Below are positions 1 through 6,050 of a stretch of DNA of 7,454 nucleotides, piece after piece. The notes under the pieces are model-generated. The model did no database searches, was not told where the DNA came from, and saw only the letters and a program-made list of their open reading frames with translations. Origin of the DNA: Actinomycetota bacterium (lineage in GTDB: Bacteria; Actinomycetota; Actinomycetes; Nanopelagicales; Nanopelagicaceae); assembly GCA_009699165.1 (NCBI GenBank), contig WLOR01000071.1:1-7454 (forward strand). Reading direction: 5' to 3'. Both the position numbers and the translations under genes were made by a program. Numbering within the stretch: position 1 is the first letter of the stretch; every line of letters begins with the position of its first letter.

Positions 1-390
1 AAGATAACTTCTATCGCGTGCCCACTCTTTGTTGAATTTGTAGAGCGGGGCGAAACATCTGGTACGGAAATCACTGAGATTGCTCGAAATTATCTGGCAC
101 CTTTTATAGAGGCAAAGATTGACACCTTAGTTCTTGGGTGCACGCACTATCCGCTTTTAACGGGAGTGATTTCATATGTCATGGGCGATAGCGTCACTTT
201 AGTTTCTAGTGCCGAAGAAACCGCTAAAGACCTCTATCGAATATTGGTGGAAAATAATCTGCTTCGTTCGCAGCAGAGCACGCCGCCAACACATCGATTC
301 TTGGCAACTGGCGATGCCAAATCATTTGAGAGCTTAGCTCGCCGCTTTTTAGGTCCAGAAGTAACGCACGTTGAACACCAAAATCTCTAG
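1..390 (+). CDS. murI: Glutamate racemase, C-terminal part (5' end outside window)
   Basis: Cytoplasmic enzyme that converts L-glutamate to D-glutamate for peptidoglycan precursors. The frame is open from base 1 to the TAG at 388–390 and gives the last 129 residues of a protein usually about 260–280 long. Visible family signatures are the block ACPLFVEFVERGE near the left edge (visible residues 6–18) and LVLGCTHYPLL (43–53). The second block holds the second catalytic cysteine (visible residue 47) and its neighbouring Thr-His. The first catalytic cysteine and the start lie upstream of the window. The next gene, rph, follows after 46 bp with no terminator between them, so cotranscription is likely. 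The identification is secure from the motifs, and the gene appears intact within the part seen. Confidence 0.95.
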   Translation, partial: KITSIACPLFVEFVERGETSGTEITEIARNYLAPFIEAKIDTLVLGCTHYPLLTGVISYVMGDSVTLVSSAEETAKDLYRILVENNLLRSQQSTPPTHRFLATGDAKSFESLARRFLGPEVTHVEHQNL

Positions 391-426
391 CACTTCCAAA
401 ACTCGGTAGAACGTAACTAAACAAAT

Positions 427-430
427 GGAG
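427..430 (+). promoter_or_regulatory. Ribosome binding site deciding the rph start
   Basis: GGAG lies 6 nt before the ATG at 437. It overlaps the alternative in-frame ATG at 425, which has no purine-rich tract of its own. This favours the shorter start. Confidence 0.6.
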
Positions 431-436
431 CAGACA

Positions 437-1162
437 ATGGCACGCAATGATGGGCGAGAAGTTAACGCACTACGGGAAATCAAATTCACTCGAGGCTGGT
501 TAGATCACGCCGAAGGCTCTGTTTTAGTTGAGTTTGGAAAGACTCGCGTATTGTGCGTTGCCTCATTTTCTCCTGGAGTTCCGCGCTGGCTAAAAGACTC
601 TGGCACTGGCTGGGTTACATCAGAGTATGCGATGTTGCCACGCGCAACACATACTCGCTCTGATCGTGAAAGCGTAAAGGGAAAACTCGGTGGACGTACG
701 CAAGAGATTTCTCGTCTTGTTGGTCGCTCACTGCGGGCAATCGTAAATACAAAAGAGCTTGGTGAAAATACAATCGTGATCGACTGCGATGTTTTACAGG
801 CCGATGGAGGAACTCGTACCGCGGCGATTACAGGTGCATATGTTGCATTGGCAGATGCAATCGCGTGGGCAAAAGCACAAGGTCACGTCAAGGCAACGGC
901 TAACCCTCTCAATGACTCAGTAGCTGCAGTTAGCGTTGGAATTATTGATGGTGTACCCATGTTAGATCTTTGCTACGAAGAAGATGTTCGCGCGGGAACG
1001 GACATGAATGTTGTGGTTGCAGGAGATGGCCGATTTATCGAGGTTCAAGGAACTGCCGAAGGAGAACCTTTTGATCGTGAGCTTTTGAATCAACTACTTG
1101 ATCTTGCAGTTAATGGTTGCAAAGAGCTAAGTCAGCTCCAAAGCGCAGTTCTTGCCAGATAA
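437..1162 (+). CDS. rph: Ribonuclease PH (tRNA 3'-end phosphorolytic exonuclease)
   Basis: Phosphate-dependent 3'-to-5' exoribonuclease that trims tRNA 3' ends and releases nucleoside diphosphates; the family works as a hexameric ring. The 241-residue product matches the usual length of about 240. Visible family blocks are the N-terminal [41 protein letters not shown] with Arg87 (the phosphate-site arginine by family knowledge), [15 protein letters not shown] with Arg127, and [16 protein letters not shown]. In the last block, Asp177 and Asp183 correspond to the catalytic aspartates. I chose the ATG at 437 over the in-frame ATG at 425. A GGAG at 427–430 sits 6 nt before 437, and the protein then begins MARNDGR as in homologues. 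It lies between murI and rdgB in the order typical of actinobacteria. Confidence 0.96.
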   Translation: MARNDGREVNALREIKFTRGWLDHAEGSVLVEFGKTRVLCVASFSPGVPRWLKDSGTGWVTSEYAMLPRATHTRSDRESVKGKLGGRTQEISRLVGRSLRAIVNTKELGENTIVIDCDVLQADGGTRTAAITGAYVALADAIAWAKAQGHVKATANPLNDSVAAVSVGIIDGVPMLDLCYEEDVRAGTDMNVVVAGDGRFIEVQGTAEGEPFDRELLNQLLDLAVNGCKELSQLQSAVLAR

Positions 1163-1194
1163 AAACATGCCACCTCAACTCCAAGAGATGACGT

Positions 1195-1821
1195 GTGAAT
1201 TTAATGTCAAATAAACTAGTAATCGCTACCCGCAACGCTGGCAAGATTGTCGAGTTTCGAAGAATTCTGGATTCAATCTCTGCTGGGGCTATCGAGTTAA
1301 TTGGAATCGATCAATTTCCAGAGTTAGCCGATGTTGAAGAGACTGGCGCTACTTTCGAAGAGAATGCTCTATTGAAGGCTAGATATACGGCAAAAATGAC
1401 TGGTTTGCCTGCTCTTTCAGATGATTCAGGTCTATGTATCGATTTCTTAGGGGGAGCACCTGGGATTTTTTCAGCTAGATGGGCTGGAACTCATGGTGAC
1501 GACAAAGCAAACACCTATAAAGTTTTAGATGAATTAGAAGATGTACCTGACGAAGATAGAGGTGCATATTTTATTTGCGTTGCAGCTTTGGTCTTGCCAG
1601 GCGGTCGCGAAGAGATTGCCGAAGGCCGCTTCGCAGGAAGAATTTTAAGAACTCCCATTGGCGAACAGGGCTTTGGCTACGACCCAATTTTTGCACCAAT
1701 TGGCATGTCTATCTCCTCAGCGCAAATGAGCGCAGATGAAAAGGATGCAGTTAGTCACCGCGGAAAAGCCTTACGCGCAATAGCCCCACATGTAATAGAA
1801 ATCTTAGAAGGGCTGAGGTAA
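1195..1821 (+). CDS. rdgB: XTP/dITP pyrophosphatase, HAM1/RdgB family
   Basis: House-cleaning enzyme that hydrolyses non-canonical purine nucleotides (XTP, ITP, dITP) to monophosphates and pyrophosphate, keeping deaminated purines out of nucleic acids. The 208-residue product has the usual family length of about 200. The nucleotide-binding start ATRNAGK is at 11–17, and LSDDSGL with the acidic pair Asp76-Asp77 is at 74–80. GGAPGIFSARWAG follows, then GFGYDPIF at 159–166 and SHRGKAL at 187–193. The start is read as GTG at 1195, because AAGAG at 1183–1187 lies 7 nt upstream; an in-frame ATG at 1204 would remove only three residues. The gap to rph is 32 bp with no terminator, so cotranscription with rph is likely, as in other actinobacteria. 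Confidence 0.95.
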   Translation: MNLMSNKLVIATRNAGKIVEFRRILDSISAGAIELIGIDQFPELADVEETGATFEENALLKARYTAKMTGLPALSDDSGLCIDFLGGAPGIFSARWAGTHGDDKANTYKVLDELEDVPDEDRGAYFICVAALVLPGGREEIAEGRFAGRILRTPIGEQGFGYDPIFAPIGMSISSAQMSADEKDAVSHRGKALRAIAPHVIEILEGLR

Positions 1822-1865
1822 CCTTGCCCCATCGACGTACGTTGTTTGCGTGCGCACCGCTATCC

Positions 1866-1871
1866 AAGGAG
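1866..1871 (+). promoter_or_regulatory. Strong Shine-Dalgarno deciding the start of the histone-like gene
   Basis: AAGGAG lies 5 nt before the GTG at 1877. It is the best ribosome binding site in the window and argues against the longer in-frame start at 1850, which would add nine residues, including hydrophobic ones, ahead of the basic repeats. Confidence 0.7.
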
Positions 1872-1876
1872 TTATC

Positions 1877-2695
1877 GTGGCCGTAAAGAAGAAGAGCGCA
1901 GTCAAGAAGGTTGCGAAGAAAGCCCCAGCAAAGCGGGCAGTCAAAAAAGCTGTTGCTAAAAAGAGCACTGCTAAGAAAACTGTTGCTAAGAAATCCGCAG
2001 CCAAGAAGCCAGCTGCTAAGAAATCAGCGGTTAAGAAAACCACAGCTAAAAAATCCGCTGCCAAGAAAGCCGTAGCCAAGAAAGCCCCAGCAAAGCGTGT
2101 TGTAAAGCAGGCCTCTGTTAGAACTCCAGTTGCACGCATTGAAGTCAATACTGCACCAGTTGCATCAGTTGCACCTAAGCCTGCGACAGTAGTGGCAAAG
2201 CCAGCTGCTGCACCTAAGCAGAGCACTTCCGGCAGAGTAGTTTTCGTAGTGATTGCAGGAATTTTAATTTTGGCAGCGATCGTGTGGTCAAAGTCAGCGG
2301 GTAAGAGTGATGATGCTGCGCCGGCACCAACACCTTCGATTTCACAATCAACAGAGCCCACGGTCTCTGCAAGTGCCCAGCCAACCGAGACAGTTGCGCC
2401 AGCTGTACAGGCCCAGGCTCCCAGCAAATTCGTAGCACTTAAAAGTGCGGATGGATTAAAACTTCGCTGGGTTTCACCATCGGCAACTGAGGGCTTAACT
2501 GGATATAACGTAGAAATTCGCAGCAATGGTGTCGGAGAGTGGACAGTCATAGCAACTGTTCCGGCTGATCAACTTACGCAGAACGTAACAAAGAGTTCAG
2601 ATTCTAGCTGGACCCAGTTCCGAGTCTCATCGGTTTATTCAGATGGCCAGATTGCATCTGCAACTGTCTTTGGAATTCCAGGAGAGTATAAGTAA
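1877..2695 (+). CDS. Membrane-anchored histone H1-like repeat protein with C-terminal fibronectin III-like domain
   Basis: No known gene is recognised for the whole 272-residue architecture. Residues 4–78 are almost entirely Ala/Lys with Ser/Thr/Val/Pro. Basic pairs recur every five residues from 19/20 to 73/74, like the AKK repeats of histone H1 and the mycobacterial HupB tail. Residues 79–120 are an Ala/Pro/Val stretch. A single hydrophobic helix spans 121–137, flanked by Arg120 and Lys139, followed by a Pro/Ser/Thr/Ala linker to about 181. The last 90 residues resemble a fibronectin III fold: Trp in LRWVSP, GYNVEIRS, and FRVSSVYSDGQ. The positive-inside rule predicts a cytoplasmic basic tail and an extracellular domain. 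The start is GTG at 1877, because AAGGAG at 1866–1871 sits 5 nt upstream. A role binding nucleic acid or polyanions at the membrane is inference. The gene lies 55 bp after rdgB with no terminator between them. Confidence 0.85.
   Translation: MAVKKKSAVKKVAKKAPAKRAVKKAVAKKSTAKKTVAKKSAAKKPAAKKSAVKKTTAKKSAAKKAVAKKAPAKRVVKQASVRTPVARIEVNTAPVASVAPKPATVVAKPAAAPKQSTSGRVVFVVIAGILILAAIVWSKSAGKSDDAAPAPTPSISQSTEPTVSASAQPTETVAPAVQAQAPSKFVALKSADGLKLRWVSPSATEGLTGYNVEIRSNGVGEWTVIATVPADQLTQNVTKSSDSSWTQFRVSSVYSDGQIASATVFGIPGEYK
1916..2097 (+). repeat. In-gene 15-bp tandem repeat array encoding Lys/Ala pentapeptides, bounded by an exact 20-bp repeat
   Basis: Within the basic domain, basic pairs recur at five-residue (15-bp) intervals for about a dozen units, with variable Ala/Ser/Thr/Val/Pro positions and mixed AAG/AAA codons. 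The same 20 bases, beginning AAGAAAGCCCC, occur at 1916–1935 and 2078–2097, 162 bp (54 residues) apart. They encode the same KKAPAKR segment at both ends of the array. Codon drift between the inner units shows the array is not a fresh duplication. Confidence 0.8.
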
Positions 2696-2704
2696 AGATT
2701 TCAT

Positions 2705-2742
2705 AAAAAACTCCCACGCACATCGTGCTTGGGAGTTTTTTT
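2705..2742. terminator. Bidirectional intrinsic terminator between convergent genes
   Basis: An A6 run (2705–2710) precedes CTCCCA (2711–2716) and GCAC (2718–2721). After a 3-nt loop these pair with GTGC (2725–2728) and TGGGAG (2730–2735), followed by a T7 run (2736–2742). One C/T mismatch (2717/2729) interrupts the stem. With A and T runs on both sides it can end transcription of the + strand histone-like gene (stop at 2693–2695) and of the − strand acyltransferase gene (stop at 2754–2756). Confidence 0.92.
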
Positions 2743-2753
2743 ATTTAAGAGAT

Positions 2754-4505
2754 CTAAAGTTGCGCCGTAATTGCATCAACGTAAGCGCGTACTCCAGTCG
2801 GTACTAAGTGCACACCATCTGGCGCAAAGTATTCAGGGTGGCCCTTCGAAATTTCACTCCAATTAATAAGGATTGCGTGGGATTTCAATGCATATTTTGC
2901 AATCAAAAGGTTGTTTTCATCTCTCCAGTCACGTGGCACTGCTGTGTTGACAACAATTACACGCGGTTGATTTCTTACTTCTTCGAATATTGAGGCGACT
3001 TGATTATCAGTCAACTTATTGTTATTACCTAGGTTAAAAATGACCGTTGAGCCCTTCATATGTAACTTATCGTGGCTCATTACCTCAATTAGTTCTGGTG
3101 CTTGGCGTCCAACACGGGCGTTAATAAGTCCAATGTGGCTTTGTTTTTCAAGTTCGTAGCGAATACCAAGAATCACCGAATCTCCGGTTACCCATAAACC
3201 AGTTGCGGCGGTGGGAGAAACTTTGCTGGCACCTTCATTCGAGCCATCGACAAGTTGCGCTTTAACAGCGTTCATCGCTCGGTCTCCAGTTTTTATCGCA
3301 TGCACAGTGAGAAGACCCAGTGCGATTACCAATGTGATTGCAGAGATGGCTATAACTGACTTCTGGCGAAGTTGAACTTGCTTTGTTCGATACTTCATTC
3401 CATTCAGCCAATACTCGACCAGGCCACTTCTGATAGGCAGTTCAATTAGACGAAGAGATATATCCGCTAGAGCAAGGACGATAAGAACACGTAGTGCAGA
3501 CAATGCCCAGTGTGATCCCTCAAGATCTACTGAAGGTCTTGTAACCTGAAAAACAACCCAGTGCCAGAGATATATGGAGTAAGAGCGCTCACCGACCCAC
3601 ACTGCAAGCCTGCTACTGAGTATTGGAGCAAAGCGCGAGGCAGGGTGAACAATTGAAGTAATAATCGCACAACCAAAAATACCTGCAAGAGGAAAGGCCA
3701 ACTTGTAGAGAGTGGGATCATTCTCGTTAATAAATAAGAAAGTTGCGATGATTCCTATAAATCCAATGACTCCAATTCCATCGATGAAATCCTGTGCGCG
3801 CCTATCTACCTCTAACTTTAAGTTTTGGGGTATCCAATTAACTGCAAGTGCAGCTCCTAGAAATAAGCCGATGCTATGTGTATCCGTCCCGAAGTACACA
3901 TGACTGATCTGTGATGCATTAGTCGAATCGACTTTAAAAGAGACGACAAGAAGTGTGATTCCAGAAATCGCAGCGATAAATAATGCTGCGCCAGGGATCT
4001 TATTTTTTCCCAAATATCGCAGCACCAATAAGAGAATTAAGGGCCACACTAAATAGAACTGGGCTTCAACGCCAAGGGACCATGTGTGTTGAAGCAGTGG
4101 CGGGCGGGCAATTGAGTCGAAGTAATCAGTGTGGCGGAAAACAAGCCACCAGTTCATTGCCCCAGTGAGTGCAAATGGTGAGTCAGTGACAAACCTGCGC
4201 ATTGTTTCAGGTGCCCAGATTCCAATATAGATGGCGGTTGAAATAATCATGAATGCCAGCGGTGGTAGCAGTCGGCGCACCCTGGCCCTATAGAAAGCGC
4301 GTAAATCCAAACCACCACTTTGGGCAATTGAGTCCAGAACTAAACGAGTAATAACGTATCCCGAGATAACAAAAAATAGATCTACACCTAGAAAACCACC
4401 GGGGATCCACGAGTAACCCAAGTGGTACAAGATGACAGCAGAGACTGCCACTCCACGCAGGCCATCAATGGCAGGGATGTATCGGATACCGCGAGCAGTG
4501 GCCAT
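2754..4505 (-). CDS. Acyltransferase 3 / SGNH-hydrolase fusion (OafA/OatA-type O-acyltransferase)
   Basis: Integral membrane enzyme predicted to move an acyl group, usually acetyl, across the membrane and onto a surface glycan. The N-terminal acyltransferase-3 domain (about residues 9–365) begins with AIDGLRGVAVSAVILYH (His28). It continues with GGFLGVDLFFVISGY (36–50), the FYRARVRRLLP loop (71–81), and RSYSIYLWHW in a late helix. About ten hydrophobic segments are visible. The C-terminal domain carries SGNH blocks: TGDSV with Ser443, a GNN at 493–495, and DGVH with Asp563 and His566. The second His of an acyltransferase-3 pair was not assigned. The 583-residue length is usual for the fused form. 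The gene starts 6 bp after the stop of the coiled-coil gene with only a weak ribosome binding site, so translational coupling is likely. The acceptor (peptidoglycan, teichoic acid or polysaccharide) cannot be read from the sequence. Confidence 0.93.
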   Translation of the reverse strand: MATARGIRYIPAIDGLRGVAVSAVILYHLGYSWIPGGFLGVDLFFVISGYVITRLVLDSIAQSGGLDLRAFYRARVRRLLPPLAFMIISTAIYIGIWAPETMRRFVTDSPFALTGAMNWWLVFRHTDYFDSIARPPLLQHTWSLGVEAQFYLVWPLILLLVLRYLGKNKIPGAALFIAAISGITLLVVSFKVDSTNASQISHVYFGTDTHSIGLFLGAALAVNWIPQNLKLEVDRRAQDFIDGIGVIGFIGIIATFLFINENDPTLYKLAFPLAGIFGCAIITSIVHPASRFAPILSSRLAVWVGERSYSIYLWHWVVFQVTRPSVDLEGSHWALSALRVLIVLALADISLRLIELPIRSGLVEYWLNGMKYRTKQVQLRQKSVIAISAITLVIALGLLTVHAIKTGDRAMNAVKAQLVDGSNEGASKVSPTAATGLWVTGDSVILGIRYELEKQSHIGLINARVGRQAPELIEVMSHDKLHMKGSTVIFNLGNNNKLTDNQVASIFEEVRNQPRVIVVNTAVPRDWRDENNLLIAKYALKSHAILINWSEISKGHPEYFAPDGVHLVPTGVRAYVDAITAQL

Positions 4506-4511
4506 CGCTTA

Positions 4512-5318
4512 TTACTTAGGTGTGGCAGATTTCTTTGAAGCAGTTTTCTTGGCAGAACTCTTGTTAGCTTTTGCGGGTGCACTAATTGCAGCTTTTCTGC
4601 GCTGGCTTGCTACTTTAATTGGACCAGAATCGATAATGGTGTCATCAGGGTTCAGATTTTCAATAACATTTCTCTGAAGCTCTGCCAATCGCGTAAATGC
4701 CGATTCGAGGCGCTCTCGTGATTGATGGATTGCAGACTCGGCTGCTTCTAGCGATTGAGTCTGCACTTTATACAGCCGCTCAGCTTCAACCATTACACCT
4801 GAGAGCCACTCTCGATAGTTTGCAACTTCAGATGTTGCGGCATGAATAATTTTCTCGCCTTCTCGACGCGCCACTATAGTGAGCGAGGCAGCTTCTCGCC
4901 GTTTTGCATCTACTAACGTCTGCGCCTCTGTATCTGCCTGTGCTAATAACTGCGCGGCCTCATCTTCGGCGGCTTGCATATATTTACGTCCGCGAGATTC
5001 AGCACTACTTAGAATTGAGCGAGCCTTTGAATCCGCTGCCTCAATCTCTTCTTTAGTAATCCTGTTTGTTTCAGCGACCAAGCGAGAGGCAGTTGAATGC
5101 GCTTTACTCTCACGGGCTTGTGCTGATTTAATCATCGCCATTGCAGTCTCAGTTGCAAGGATTTCAAACTCTTCTTTACTTAGACCGGTAATGTCACGGC
5201 GAGAACGAAGATCTGCTAACTGTGATTCAAGTTCGCGGATTCGATCAAAAGAGGATGGTTGGTCGGAGTCTTCACCCTTGAAGCCAACCCAGTTAAGAAA
5301 GCTTCTCTTTTCAGCCAC
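4512..5318 (-). CDS. Cytoplasmic coiled-coil protein with AKK-type basic C-terminal tail
   Basis: No specific family is recognised. The 268-residue product has no signal peptide or membrane helix. A short N-terminus containing FLNWVGFKG is followed by FDRIRELESQL (24–34). Residues from about 45 to 222 are Ala/Glu/Arg/Lys-rich and read as a nearly continuous coiled coil with many Ala-Glu heptad-like units. A disordered linker with acidic and basic patches leads to a Lys/Ala/Ser tail (248–268) containing AKKTASKKSA. DivIVA/Wag31-like or FilP/Scy-like polarity scaffolds of actinobacteria have similar composition, but the DivIVA N-terminal signature is absent. The start is GTG at 5318, with GGGG at 5328–5325 placed 6 nt upstream; a GTG at 5330 is the alternative. 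The gap from the TrhA-like gene is 49 bp. The tail may bind nucleic acid or an acidic surface (inference). Confidence 0.8.
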   Translation of the reverse strand: MAEKRSFLNWVGFKGEDSDQPSSFDRIRELESQLADLRSRRDITGLSKEEFEILATETAMAMIKSAQARESKAHSTASRLVAETNRITKEEIEAADSKARSILSSAESRGRKYMQAAEDEAAQLLAQADTEAQTLVDAKRREAASLTIVARREGEKIIHAATSEVANYREWLSGVMVEAERLYKVQTQSLEAAESAIHQSRERLESAFTRLAELQRNVIENLNPDDTIIDSGPIKVASQRRKAAISAPAKANKSSAKKTASKKSATPK

Positions 5319-5367
5319 CAAACACCCCACAGTTCATATCTATAGAGCCATAGGTTAGGGCAAGGCC

Positions 5368-6012
5368 TTACTTACTGTAAATCGCCACCGAAATCGCAAT
5401 GTACTGCGACACCCAAGCCGCGAGTACAAAGATATGGAAGAGCTCGTGGAAACCAAAGTACTTGGCCGCACGTCCGGGACGTTTAAGAGCATAAAAAATC
5501 GCCCCAACGGAGTAAAAGAGCCCTCCAATAATGATTGGAAGCAGGATCCATAACCCGCCAGCGCGGTAGAGCTGTGGTAAATATGCAACAGCCACCCACC
5601 CGAGCAGTAAGTAGTTTGCAACATAAAGCCAGCGAGGTGCGCCTAGCCAAAAGATTCTCATCGCTACGCCTAAACCTGCGCCAATCCACACTACAGATAA
5701 GAGAATTGTGCGATCTCGTCCGTGTAGCAGTGCGACTGCAAATGGTGTGTACGAACCTGCAATGAGGAGATTGATATTTGCATGATCAAAGCGACGCCAT
5801 ATTTTCTTTTTTGCTGGTGACCAAGGGACGCGGTGGTAAATCGCTGAAACGCTGAAAAGTAATATGGCAGTAATTGAATAAATCGCCACCGCAAACTTCA
5901 GTGATTCCTTGCTCAAGAGAAATAAAACTAGAGATGCGATGATGACAACCGGAGTTGCACCAAGGTGAAACCACCCGCGAAGCTTTGGGGGTGCAACTGG
6001 TTGGAGGCTCAT
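5368..6012 (-). CDS. trhA: PAQR/TrhA-type seven-helix membrane protein (hemolysin III family)
   Basis: Polytopic membrane protein of the progestin/adipoQ receptor (hemolysin III) superfamily. Bacterial members such as Bacillus YplQ/TrhA are linked to membrane energy and fluidity homeostasis, and the 'hemolysin' label is historical. The 214-residue length and seven hydrophobic segments fit the family. The conserved metal-site pattern is intact: SAIYH (Ser56, His60), RRFDHANI (Asp76, His77) and GFHELFHIF (His189, His193). Family knowledge predicts a zinc-binding, possibly hydrolase-like site. The ATG at 6012 begins MSLQPV. A GAGG only 2 nt upstream is too close to act as a ribosome binding site, but TAGG 8 nt upstream may serve. 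It lies 38 bp after the MFS gene, with no terminator between. No enzymatic activity can be asserted for this copy. Confidence 0.93.
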   Translation of the reverse strand: MSLQPVAPPKLRGWFHLGATPVVIIASLVLFLLSKESLKFAVAIYSITAILLFSVSAIYHRVPWSPAKKKIWRRFDHANINLLIAGSYTPFAVALLHGRDRTILLSVVWIGAGLGVAMRIFWLGAPRWLYVANYLLLGWVAVAYLPQLYRAGGLWILLPIIIGGLFYSVGAIFYALKRPGRAAKYFGFHELFHIFVLAAWVSQYIAISVAIYSK

Positions 6013-6050
6013 GACCTCAGCCTAGGGCTTATCTGCACCTTATTTAGTAA

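Noticed and set aside
224..424. A 66-codon open frame on the − strand opposite the end of murI
   Set aside because: It overlaps a clear murI coding region and has no ribosome binding site or recognisable content.
1822..1876. A separate promoter between rdgB and the histone-like gene
   Set aside because: Short palindromes (ACGTACGT, TGCGTGCGCA) occur here, but no −35/−10 pair with sensible spacing could be found. Cotranscription is simpler.
1916..2097. Regular 15-bp periodicity that could suggest a non-coding repeat array or CRISPR
   Set aside because: The period equals five codons, the units vary at synonymous and Ala/Ser/Thr/Val positions, and there are no unique spacers. It is a coding repeat.
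1804..2550. A 248-codon open frame on the − strand opposite the histone-like gene
   Set aside because: Its translation is a run of Phe/Leu/Ala repeats that simply mirrors AAG/AAA/GCT codons on the + strand. It has no plausible fold or ribosome binding site and overlaps the end of rdgB.
4512..5318. Naming the coiled-coil protein DivIVA/Wag31
   Set aside because: The conserved DivIVA N-terminal block is not visible. Coiled-coil composition alone is not enough for the name.
4879..5358. A 159-codon open frame on the + strand opposite the coiled-coil gene
   Set aside because: Its Ser/Ala/Arg/Cys composition is the expected antisense of Ala/Glu-rich codons, and it has no family signature.
5331..5367. 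An internal promoter before the coiled-coil gene (TTGCCC and TATAGA on the − strand)
   Set aside because: The spacing between the hexamers is only 13 nt, and alternative −10 choices match poorly. The evidence is too weak to list as a feature.
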